Assembly (NCBI RefSeq): GCF_030867145.1
Contig: NC_134415.1
Coordinates: 11,882,417-11,946,416, forward strand
DNA length: 64,000 nt
Direction: 5' to 3'
DNA from: Opisthocomus hoazin
Taxonomy: Eukaryota > Chordata > Aves > Opisthocomiformes > Opisthocomidae
Shown: piece after piece, positions 54,151-64,000 of the stretch
Layout of the letters: each line of letters opens with the position of its first letter
How positions within the stretch are numbered: position 1 is the stretch's first letter
The notes under the pieces: model-generated
What the model was told of the DNA's origin: nothing
The model's input: only the letters and a program-made list of their open reading frames with translations
The model's database searches: none
Program-made: the position numbers and the translations under genes

Positions 54151-55228
54151 CGTGAAGATTATCATTGCTGAAGGTCGGAGCGAAGGTTTATGCACATGTT
54201 CCGTCAGACACAGATCTCCGGAAACGGAAAGACATTTTCCTATCAGTGGAGCGCTTCTCGCGGGGTTTTAAACTCGGTCAATCGGGTACCGCAGTTACGT
54301 CTAACACGCTGGGTTTTGGGACTCTTTTGCTTGAGGGCAAACCTTCCTTGAGAACAGCTGATCCCAGAAATTTACTCTTTTCATTATTAAAATAAAGTGC
54401 TTTTCTTGTAATCGCTGGGGTCTCGTTGTTCAAACGCCAGTTCCTTCACGGAGGACAGCAATGTTCTGCTGTGCTGCCCGGCGCTCACCTTACCTTTCCC
54501 CTCAGTGGAGCACAAGATGTAGCTTTTTGTCTGACCGGTTTTAACCCTTTGGCACAGGAAGCTGGAATTCCTCACCTCCACTGCCAAACGCTGCCAGACA
54601 GTTAACAGACAGCATTCCACTCACACAAATCGGATTCTAAGCAGTATGTACAATTTCAGAGCCTTGTTAAAATTTCCACATGGGAGAAAAGTGCATTATT
54701 TCCTTCAGCTTGTACAGTCCTTCCATATATTACAAAATTAACTGCTAGAAGCCTGTTCTATCTAAGATGTAGCAGCATTTGCAAACATGACACATACAAT
54801 CCTTATCTCTAAAAATAAATACTACCGCAGTATAACCAAAAAAAAAAACCAAAAAAACAAACCTCAGTTAAACACCTGGAGAAAAAGCGAATTCACAAAC
54901 TCCGAATGAAACCAAGTAAGGCAAACACCTGTTCACCTTGGTGCACACATTTTGGTGAAAAGCAATACCATTATGCCTGTCTACATTCTTCAGCCATCAG
55001 AGGTGATGTATATCATGAAAGAAAAAGAAAAGCATGAGAAAGATGTTATCTGGTGCAAATTATAAGACCCCCTTAGACAACTCCAACTGCTGCTTTTACG
55101 CCTTCATTTCTTGCATGTATAATGTTCGATTCTCCATGATTGCACATGAACCTGGAAGTTCTAAATGGCAGGCTGGGTGAGCCCAGCCCTTCTGTTTCTT
55201 CTGTAGTATCCAACAGTAATTAAAAAAT

Positions 55229-55253
55229 AATATATATATATATTTATATATAT
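55229..55253. repeat. AT-rich simple repeat
   Basis: Interrupted (TA)n in the AKT3 3'UTR. Confidence 0.9.
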
Positions 55254-55850
55254 CAACAGTTTAAGTCCTTCTCTCAAACGTTTGCCAAACAAATTCCAGC
55301 CAGATGTTAATGACAGAGACCTGCTTCAAGTAATGATATGCCTAACAAAAACCTGGCGCGTGTACATCACCACCCCTATGTCTCCTTGTTCTAACCAGCA
55401 CAAACAGATGCAAGAAAACGCTATAGACTAGTCTTTTTAGACTAAGTACAATTTTGATTCATCTTCTGGAAGAAGATAAACTGGACCAACACATTTTTTT
55501 TGTTTAGCCTCCACTGTGAGGAAAAATAGATGACTACTTGTGCACAAAGTGTACAATGCTGAAGTCAAGTCATCTACCTTCAGAGAAACTGTCAGTAACT
55601 TCTTGACGTTGCTATTACACTGAGACTGTGGGCAGCAGCAACAGCAGGAGAGCGCAGTAGAGAAAAATCTCGTATTTCATGCAAAACCAAAACGGATTTT
55701 AGGTAGATTTGGGAAAGAAACTTGTTCAATTTGGAACGGTCTCTGAAAGTGCCCCTGCTATCTGAAATAGTATCTAGTACTGGTGGTGATGTTCAGGAAT
55801 CATTTTCAGTGATAAACCTAAGATGACAGTGAAGCAGCAGAACAAAAATG

Positions 55851-55936
55851 TTATTCTCGTCCACTTGCAGAGTAGGAAAACTGGGGGAAATGCGGCCGCC
55901 TCTCATTGTCCATGCAGTCCATACCGTCCTCGTCAT
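55851..55936 (-). CDS. AKT3: AKT3 last coding exon (hydrophobic motif)
   Basis: Read on the minus strand after a TTAATACAG acceptor, the exon gives two bases that complete Tyr with the previous exon, then [27 protein letters not shown] and TAA. This is the AKT3 C-terminus, identical as far as I can tell to the mammalian protein, and it separates AKT3 from AKT1 and AKT2, whose linkers before [12 protein letters not shown] differ. FPQFSYS is the AGC-kinase hydrophobic motif; its first Ser is Ser472 in human numbering, the mTORC2 target needed for full activity. AKT3 is a cytosolic and membrane-recruited serine/threonine kinase acting downstream of PI3K. The exon codes residues 453-479 of the 479-residue protein. 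Confidence 0.97.
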
Positions 55937-57189
55937 CTGTATTAAGGGAGAAGTTCAAAACGTCACTATATTTGCAACAAAATTTTGTTCTTCACCTAAT
56001 ATGCAGTACACCTTTCAGGGTTCAACGCTGAAGTGAAAGGCTCAAGGTAAGACTTCATTCATGGAAGCTTACGCTCACACAGCAGAACCAAGCTCACTGG
56101 AAGGGCAGCCTTTCAGGCAGCCACCAGTTATTTCGGGGAGGGCTGGTTGGTGCGTTTGATTATGACTGTCACCTGAGACCTTCAGTCACTGCTACCCTTC
56201 CGGGCTCACCAAAACACGCCAGCACGTCCAGCTCCTGGTGGCACGGAAGCCGACTGCCGACTGAAGCAGCCAGTTCTCATTGTTTCTTACGCTGAGTTCA
56301 GGAAATGATAATCTTATTGTGGATATATATTTATGTACTCCTCCATTTCAAAGGGAGTTCAAAGGAAAAACAGCTACAAAATGAACAATTCATACAGGTT
56401 CTATGCGTTTCAATTCTTACATGTTATTTTTTGGTAAACTATTTATTTTTACAGTATTTGTTGGGATCAGCGGAAACACAGACTAAGCCAAATTCATAAA
56501 TATTTTTGTTTACATGATTCCTACAGTGGCAATGGAAACCAGGCACCAGATGTTGCCTGACTCTTAGAATTTGGATCTACATTCTCACCTGGATTTTTTA
56601 ACAGTGCTTATCCTTAAAGACCCCTATTGAAACCGTTATTCTAATGACGTATTTACCCGCAACCTTTCAGAATTATGTATCTTTTGCATCTTCATATACT
56701 CTATGTAGAAAAACTAGAGTTAATGCAGGTTTGAGCAACTGCTATGGTCAGGCTGCTTGACTTCAACCGTGCCTCTCGGTTCTGAAACTTCAAATACAGT
56801 CTCCCATTTACACTGTGAATTTAAACCAGGTTAATGTACAGAGCCTGTTTGTTTAGCTGTCAGTTTGATTACTGTAGATATAAGATACAGATTCAATATT
56901 CACTTAGCATGATTTGTAAAATTTTGATAGTTAAACAAATAACTGGCCAAAATGTTATGAAAATTATTTCTGCAACTGCACAAGATCTTCAGTTCAGCAG
57001 TGACTTTCTGATACCCTCCATCCCTAAAGCACATTTTATCCCCCTTTTGCACAATCACATCAGGCAGAGGTGACACCATACTGTAGATAATACAATTACT
57101 TGTAGATTTTAAAAGAAAAATAATTCAAAAGCATTTCCTGTTGCAACACCCAGAAAAGGAAAAAAACCCCATGTGGTCCCTGAACCACT

Positions 57190-57530
57190 GCAGCTGACTA
57201 GAAGAGGCAGCAGTTTTCCAGACCGAGCTGGCACACGAGCAAACCCACCTCTGGGCGCTGGCGATGCGACTCACCGCAGCCGCAGGCGAGCAGCCCTGCC
57301 AGCTCTCCGCGAGGGCTCCCCACGCCAGCAACGCCGCGGCTCTGCTCTGCGCGGCTGCTGGCCGTCACCCCCACTTTATTACCCTTCGGCCTGGGGCGGG
57401 GATGCAGCCCGCGCGAGGGTCCACGCCGCAGCAGCCAGACCAACGCAGCAGGGGCCGACAGAGGCACCGCAGGTCGGCAGGTCGTGTCCCTGCATCGGCA
57501 CCCATCACCCGCTCTGATCTCAATAAAGGC
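57190..57530. other. GC-rich patch in the AKT3 last intron
   Basis: About 340 bases of CpG-rich sequence with open frames on both strands (169, 114 and 89 codons) and no recognised protein similarity. Compositionally like the CpG block in the 3'UTR. Confidence 0.6.
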
Positions 57531-58076
57531 AAAGCTGCAGTCTTGGGAGCAGACACATATTCTGTACTGCTTCAGCCCTCGATGGACAGACAGCCACTCG
57601 CATTGCGTATGTGGAGTTTCAAGAGATCAGGACTTCCTGATATTGAATCAATAGTTCAAATTTTCGCAAAGTTTGTTAAAATTACAAATATGAACACATT
57701 CTCATCCAGACAGATGGAAGAAGAAAGAGTGGTTTTTTTTTCACAGCAGGAAGACTTAAAGTCACTTAAATGACTGTTCAAACACTAAAAATGCAAAATC
57801 CAGAAAATACTCCAGATCTATCTACCAACGGAAAACTGCAGCTAAACCTGGGAAACCTAGAACACCAAAAAATGAGCTAGCTCTGTGAAAGTGTAATCAA
57901 CCTTAATTATAGCCTTTATCGTCTACCTTTGTGAGCCTCCTTCCCCATCCTCCAATAGGAAAAAAAAAATATCTCCCTTAGAAAGGACATTCATTCAAGA
58001 ACTCAGCAGTAAGATTTTAACTGCTCTGGCTGGGTAAGTAACTCTGTTAAGCTCCAGCTTGGCCGATCAGAGCATG

Positions 58077-58124
58077 ATTCTTGTGCGTGTTCCATGTTCC
58101 ATTCTTGTGCAGGGTCCATGTTCC
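58077..58124. repeat. 24-bp tandem duplication
   Basis: The units ATTCTTGTGCGTGTTCCATG... (58077-58100) and ATTCTTGTGCAGGGTCCATG... (58101-58124) differ at three positions. Confidence 0.85.
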
Positions 58125-58386
58125 AAGTACTTTGCTGAACTGGGACCTTGAGTGCCAACCAGCAAACATTTGAAGCCAAAACAAAAACCCCAAACAAAAA
58201 AAAACCCCATGCCAAAAATGCCCCTAGAACCTAACCCAGAGTGCTGTAATATTCTAAGCCTTGTAAACGCTCCTTCTTTAGAACACTGTCATTAAGAGTT
58301 ACTCTTTTACACTTCCACATGAAGATTTCTATTAGTCACAGAGAGCACAGCTTTTCCATTCAAACAGCAAAAACCTTACACGGTGC

Positions 58387-58392
58387 TTTATT
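58387..58392 (-). terminator. AKT3: Candidate intronic poly(A) signal after the AKT3 penultimate exon
   Basis: TTTATT on the plus strand is AATAAA on the minus strand, about 50 bases past the exon's donor and 29 bases past the TAG reached by reading through it. On the minus strand it is followed by GTGTAAGGTTTTTGCTGTTTG, a GU/U-rich stretch suitable as a downstream element. Confidence 0.4.
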
Positions 58393-58440
58393 ATAAACTG
58401 ATTGTTTTTAAGTTATGCTTCTACATAATTTCTGACTTAC

Positions 58441-58543
58441 ATTTTTCAGGCGGCGTTATTGTAATAGTTTGAGCTGTAAATTCTTCATCAAAATACCTGG
58501 TGTCTGTCTCAGATGTCACTTGAGGTTTAAAAGGAGGTACAAG
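58441..58543 (-). CDS. AKT3: AKT3 penultimate coding exon (AGC-kinase tail, turn motif)
   Basis: Minus-strand exon of 103 nt after a CTTTCAG acceptor and before GTAAGTCAG. It encodes [18 protein letters not shown] then [16 protein letters not shown] and one base of the split Tyr codon. LVPPFKP, and TQ-free [12 protein letters not shown] in place of the AKT1 TAQMITITPPD, mark it as AKT3. Human numbering is residues 418-451, and the Thr of TPP is Thr447, the turn-motif phosphosite that stabilises the kinase. The segment is the C-terminal extension that wraps the N-lobe. The previous AKT3 exon, coding the end of the kinase domain, was searched for and is not in the window, so the next intron runs past position 64,000. 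Confidence 0.97.
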
Positions 58544-61500
58544 CTGAAAGGGACCAAGAAACAAAATGAAATTACTACACCTGCAACCAGCCAAATTACT
58601 ATCAGAAAAACAAGTTCATCTTTTTGCCTATAGCCCAGATCAAACGAGGAGGGCCGTGGAGAGACAGCCGAGTCTCTAACCTCTAGTAAGAGATAGAAGC
58701 CATCAGAGTCAACCCCCAGAATACTAGTTCAGAATCCAGCTAATAGCACTACATGGCTAAATTCCAAGGACCAGTCTCACGTGACTTGCAGATAAATTGA
58801 GCTGCCTGGCGATAATTATCTAGACATTCTTCGGGCCATTCTAATTACCTGCAGAGATGTCAGGCAAAGGCACCAAGGTGGTGTCAACAGCTCAGGCAGA
58901 AAGGACTACGCAAACAGCACAGGAAGCACAATGCTGCTTTATTTTTTCGCAGGGTTAAGGCCTACATCTGAGCTTACCTTTAGAAGAAATGTGAATGTGA
59001 AAATAAATCTGATATTTGAAAAAAGGCCAGTTCACGCTTAAGTGAGTTGCTGGACCTAATCCTGCCTTTCACACTCTGGTGCGGTATTTCCCAAGAGCAA
59101 ATGACTGGGATTTGCTCTCAGCTTGCAGGCAGGACCTCCTTGCCCCTCTTTTCAGCCAGCCTTGCTATCCACCTTCTCCCCCGGTACAAGCGCCTATGGG
59201 CCAAAGATTTTAACTGGAAGGCCTATTCAGCCTGGAATCTCACACTGCACGGTGCCAGACCAAAACCACACAGCGGTTTAGTGCCTGTGACACTGCAAAT
59301 GGGGCTGGGGGGGTTGCCAGTGTCTTGGTTTGTACCTTGGAGCCCATCGGTGTTATCTCCTCACATGCACTTTAAAATGCACACCCTGAAGATAACGTAT
59401 CCATTTCCCTTTCCATATAACAGGTTAACTTATGGCTCACTGATATTATCTGATCTTGCATGTGGTTTTCACTAGCTTCACGTTCTCTCTCTCCTCAGCT
59501 CCAGAACACCGACACCAAACAGTTCAGGTGTTCGCTTACCGCACAGCAAGGGAAGCCGAACTGCCGTTAGACCCCCTCCCCTCCCCAAGGCCAACGCACT
59601 AGACACAATTCACGACACACGGTGTACATTGCAGAAACTCCCATTTTCGATGACAATTTTTTACAATAGCAAAAGTCTTTGTTATTTTATTATGTTTGAT
59701 GTACAAGACTTTTTTTTTTTCTCCTTACAGCTTCGAGGGATCTGCATGACCTGGTGAATGTTAGCAGGGGCTCTGGAGCTTAGTGCTAAGCAAAGCAGAC
59801 TACACAATACAGGAACCGAGCCACCCAAATCCCAGAACAGGCTAGCCTGCCCCACGGGGACTAGACTGTGTAAGGACACAGTGCTGCACAGCCAGCCAAA
59901 GAAAGCAGGCTTTCAACAAGTTGCTCATCACAGTACATCTCTATCCAGAAAAATCTTAATAGTAATTCCTAATACTCCAGTTTGGGATTAGGCATAAAAG
60001 ATTAAAATGTAGTAAAGTGCATAAATGGGGCACTTAAACAGCAAGACAGCTGCAAAAAAACCACTAAACACAGGCAGGTGTAGGTGCATGCACTCACTTA
60101 AAACCTCTCCATTTTTTATTGCCGTTACAAAGGCACACACAAACTCCCGCTGTTTCCAGATCCAGGTTGAAAACTGCCACCCAGTTCTTGTCGCGTTGTC
60201 CCTCTCACACAGGACATACTCCACTGGCAGCGGGTAATGTGAAAGCCACGGTAGCTGGGGAAAGACACCTTCACTGTACTTCGCACTAGGAGAACCACAC
60301 CAGAATGCTGGGTGGTTCTTCAGACACAGGACCAGATTCTGCTGCCATCCCTCCCAGGACACACCTACAAGTCCTTCAACATTACCCTTTATTCAACAAT
60401 TTGACTCTTTTCTTCCTGCAGCAGTTTATTTCTCCTTTTGAGAATATACTAAGAGCTCTGTTTTACCTGATCCAAATCTTCAGTAACAGTTTAAGCAATT
60501 AATAAGCAAAAATAAACCTATCACTTCCATATACTTAAAAATAGTACAATAAATCTGATCAACACAGTATTTGAAGTAAAGGCTTTGGGCATTGTAGGAT
60601 AAATGCTTATGGAGCTAACATACATAAACTCCACATCAGAAGAATATTCCAGGTATAAATCCAGTTACATCCAGTGTTTAAAAACCAAGTATTCTGTTTT
60701 CTTGTACAAATTCTTGCACCAAGTAACCTACTCTACTCAAGGCCAAGTGACCAGCACTGCACATCCTTCTAAAAGACACTTTCACAGTTCTCAGAAACTG
60801 AAGTAAACATTAGATAAATTCAGTATGAAAAAAAATCCATTAGATATCAGTTTATTGTAACGATTTTACCACTTCCCTGATTGGGATCATTTTTCCAGAT
60901 CGGAAACAGAAAACGCCATTTCACAAGAATTAAAACTTTTCACATGAAAACACAAGCTTAAGAAAAATTTTCTTGTTTCTCCAGTCAAGGACAAGAAGCA
61001 ATGTCTTTCCAATGGAGCAACACACATCCCCAGCAGAACAAACCACGCTTGCTGTGAAGTAAACCAGAGACCCTTCACGCTACAACTACTACGTGAAGAG
61101 AAGGAGCAACCACTCACTCCGCAGTCTTTAACAACTGTGACTTGGGTCAAAGTAGTCAGTGAAAAACTGAAGGGCAGGATAAGATCATGAGATCTAGCAA
61201 TGTACGGATCTGCAGCTGGAGAGGAAAAAGATCATGCATTACCTGACAAGTTTCTTCCTCAAAAACTTACTGGCTAATTAATGGTTTACTCAGGGGTTTT
61301 TTCCTCTTTTTTTTTTGTGTGTCCACTGAAGTGAACAGGCCTCACTACGACTTTCGCTCACCCCCTTGTTCTCTCCATCTATCTGAGATAGTAATGGTTA
61401 TGAAAAACTCTCCAAAGACTTTATTTTAGGAGAGAAGCACAGTACTCAATGACACTTAAGGAACAAATAATTACAATAATAATTTCAATAATAATTTCAA

Positions 61501-64000
61501 TCAGGTATGAAAAGCACCATTAAAACAAAATCCATCAATCACGGGTAATGGGAGGAAGCTGGTGCTCCAATCTGATGCTCTTTAGCGAGGCTTAATAGAA
61601 AACTCTTTATCAGTAACAAGTCAGCTGATGAAACTTCCAGGTACGGCAGAATTTCAGCTGCCTGGGGAAGTGAAAACAAGCAAAACACACTAAGCTCCAG
61701 GCTGTAGCCAGAGGGGAGGAACCCGACGCAAGTTTGTGTCACTGGTGTTTTAGGATTCATCCGTCTTCCAGCGGTACCCTTCATCTGCTGGACATTAATA
61801 GCAGCTGGAAACCTCAGTGACTGCAGAAACCAGCCATGCAGCCACGTGGCTCTCCGTAAGAGGTTATGCTGGTATTTACACGAGCTATAGCCTCGCATAC
61901 ACCAGCCGTCCCCTACAGCCTACGGAAAAGAGGAAACGGTAGCGGAGACTCAGACGCGCAGGTACAGCTCCACAGAGAGCAGCAGGAAGGCTTCTTCGTT
62001 CTCTCCGCACACCTCGCCTCCCTCCCTCCGAGCACCACTTCCAGCAGCACAGCTGTGAGGGCAGCCAGAAGCGGGCATCACTCCTGTCGATCTGCTCTGC
62101 CCCACCTACACCAGACTAATTGTGGGTGAAGTCTTGAGGACATCCCACTCCAGACAGACTCCTGATCCGCCACCAAAGGCGCACGCCCTCCTCCCCCAAG
62201 TAAATTCCTTCTCTGATCTTAATGTAATTGTTGGGATACTTGCAAGACAGACTCCCAGCTCTCATGGGAGAGCCTCTAAAGTAACCATCGTCAAGAAATG
62301 ACGAACGGGCACACAGAGCTCAGGCACCTCCTCCAGAAGAAAATGAGAGCAATTCAGTATGGACTCCTTTCCTAACAACCTCTCAGACAAAGCCGAAGCA
62401 CAGCGTACGGTACAAATGGGGTATACAGAGGGACGTGGTACTTCACCACCACATTCAGGAGATGGGGGACAGAACCACGCAAGACAGATTTTGTAAGCCA
62501 TGTCACCAACACACCAGGCCACGCTATGGAAACTTGGCAATCGTCTTTCTGGAGGCGTGCCACCTTTGTTCATTAATTGTCGGATTTTATTTAAAAACAG
62601 AAAGCAAAATCTCCACAAATTTCAGCTGTAATGAAACCATTAGAAAGACAAACGAGGTGCAACTGCTGCAGAGATAACCACCTGGACTGACACACAGCCT
62701 TATTAAGAACTGAGAAGCTTCTCCATATGTCCCAAGGGAGACTGAAGCAGAGGGTCAGTGACAAAGAACAAAACATCCAGCATTACCCACAGCTCCGACA
62801 AGCAGAACATGAAGATGCCACTCTATAGCCAGCGGCACTTCAGTTTGGTGCCTCAAGGAGAGAGCTACCACCAAAGCTTCTCCCCCCTTCTGACCTGAGA
62901 AGTCAGAAAGTCCAAGAGTAACGTGAACACGGCAAGGCAGACCCAGTAACCTGTGCCCGAAAGGAGTCAGATGAGCTCCTGTTCAGCACAGGCTTTGCCG
63001 CACTGTGAGAGAATCGCGCTGCTCGGTCCCGGCTGCCAAGCTTTGGTACGGGACGATTTTCCTCCTCTAGCTGGCTGTGCAAATTCAGGCAGAAGGCACT
63101 CGAACCTGACAGGAGACTGCACCTCCAGCACCCGACAATTTGCTCTAAGGGCCAGAAATACAGATTTTCTGTGTTTATGCATTACATACACACATATGCA
63201 TAAATATGTATGTGTGTGTGTGTACAAATAAAGAAATAAAAGTCTAAACTCCGTGTGAGTTCAGTGGCTGTAAGTGTTGATGTTAAAAAATCCAATTTCA
63301 CACCAACCTTCTGTCAAGCTGAATCTGCCCCGGCCACTTTCAAGGCTTGATGTTAGAAATGACAGCAGAAGCAGCATAGTGTCTCTATCATCTCCAGTGA
63401 GTGGCATTCCATTTGGCATCCACCAAGAGCAGCATGTGAGAAACACCACTGGTCTTCCAGTTCAAGACCTGTGCAACCTGCCACCCGTCTCTCGGGGGAA
63501 GGGAAGGGGCAGGTACAGTACCTGACTGTTACAGCCACACTGAGAGGAACAGACAGGCTCCATCCTGCAGCTTGAGCTTTCTCACACCTACTGAACAACT
63601 ACAGAAATACTTCAGTACGAGAGAAAATATGTAACGCTACTTGCTCAGCGATAATCTGCCAGGAATCATTTGTCTTGGTGTTCTATAGGAAGTGGCTGAA
63701 GCTACTTCAAAGTAACTGTGATGCACTCGATCTGCCAAATGAAAAATATGATGCTTAGGAACATCAATTTGATCCTCCTCCTCTTTTTAATTTAAAGGGA
63801 ATTTTCCTTCCAGTTAACTCAAAATTAGCACTACTGTAAGAATCTCATCCACCAACCAACTGCAGCTGAATAGCACTCTGAGATAAAGTGTGAAAGGAAT
63901 AAGAGGAGCAGCTACACACCACTCCCACTGCATTACTCATTGAAACAAATCAGGTAACTAGATTATAATCTCAAAACTCCCAAACACACTAATTCCCTAC
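58544..64000 (-). other. AKT3: AKT3 intron (3' part), extends past the window
   Basis: Non-coding as far as I can read. No kinase-domain peptide is seen on the minus strand. Open frames such as plus 59047-59475 (142 codons), minus 59988-60362 and minus 62262-62618 match nothing I know. It contains a short (GT)n at 63208-63223 and A/T-rich runs. Confidence 0.8.
63208..63223. repeat. Short (TG)n microsatellite
   Basis: About eight TG dinucleotides after a CA/AT-rich lead-in. Confidence 0.85.

Larger units (their letters stand above)
52250..55850 (-). other. AKT3: AKT3 3'UTR (presumed)
   Basis: The stretch follows the AKT3 stop codon on the minus strand. It is mostly AT-rich with no recognised coding sequence, as expected of the long (several kb) AKT3 3'UTR in other vertebrates. 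It contains AT-repeats, A-rich stretches near 54,838-54,862, several AATAAA candidates, and an unusual CpG-rich block at about 52,955-54,150. Whether one transcript crosses the whole stretch cannot be told from sequence. Confidence 0.6.
55937..58440 (-). other. AKT3: AKT3 last intron
   Basis: Minus-strand donor GTAAGTCAG at 58440-58432 and acceptor ending at 55937. It contains a CpG-richer patch (57,190-57,530), a 24-bp tandem duplication (58077-58124), and a candidate intronic poly(A) signal close to the donor. No other exon recognised. Confidence 0.85.

Noticed and set aside
52752..54195. Open frames up to 182 codons on both strands in the CpG-rich block
   Set aside because: Low-complexity Arg/Ala/Pro peptides in several frames at once; a composition effect.
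59047..59475. 142-codon plus-strand frame in the AKT3 intron
   Set aside because: No recognisable domain and no splice or poly(A) context. Treated as chance.

Overview
The window looks like vertebrate nuclear DNA, most likely from a bird. Three CR1 LINE copies carry the sauropsid-type 3' end with the 8-bp ATTCTGTG tail. Repeat density is low, there are GT-AG introns up to 36 kb, and there are no bacterial-style gene arrays. The species cannot be told from the sequence. Nearly all open frames of 60-180 codons are chance frames in introns or UTRs. The protein-coding content is five short exons belonging to two genes.

Layout: (1) Positions 1-49,660, plus strand, are the 3' part of SDCCAG8 (a centrosomal/ciliary coiled-coil protein). 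Two coiled-coil exons (6265-6396 and 42644-42770) are separated by a 36-kb intron. A candidate terminal coding exon (49434-49478) is followed by an AATAAA at 49641. (2) Positions ~49,680-52,250 are a short intergenic strip between converging genes. (3) Positions ~52,250-64,000, minus strand, are the 3' end of AKT3 (a serine/threonine kinase). The last coding exon (55851-55936) carries the hydrophobic motif with Ser472 in human numbering. The penultimate exon (58441-58543) carries the AGC-kinase tail with the Thr447 turn motif. A long AT-rich 3'UTR, interrupted by a CpG-rich block, lies below 55,851. The upstream AKT3 exons lie beyond position 64,000. The tail-to-tail SDCCAG8/AKT3 arrangement is the same as on human 1q43-q44.

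The introns hold three recognisable CR1 fragments (19.1 kb, 26.4 kb, 41.2-42.0 kb), one much older degenerate CR1/L3-like reverse-transcriptase fossil (about 12.9-14.0 kb), simple repeats, long G-runs and several GC-rich patches. I saw no RNA gene, CRISPR array, virus or operon.

The observations most worth checking are in the two penultimate exons. Each, if its donor is not used, runs into a nearby stop and then an AATAAA. For AKT3 this would give a kinase lacking the Ser472 hydrophobic motif, functionally similar to the short AKT3 isoform known from mammals but made by a different route. For SDCCAG8 it would give an alternative short C-terminus. Both are predictions from sequence only.
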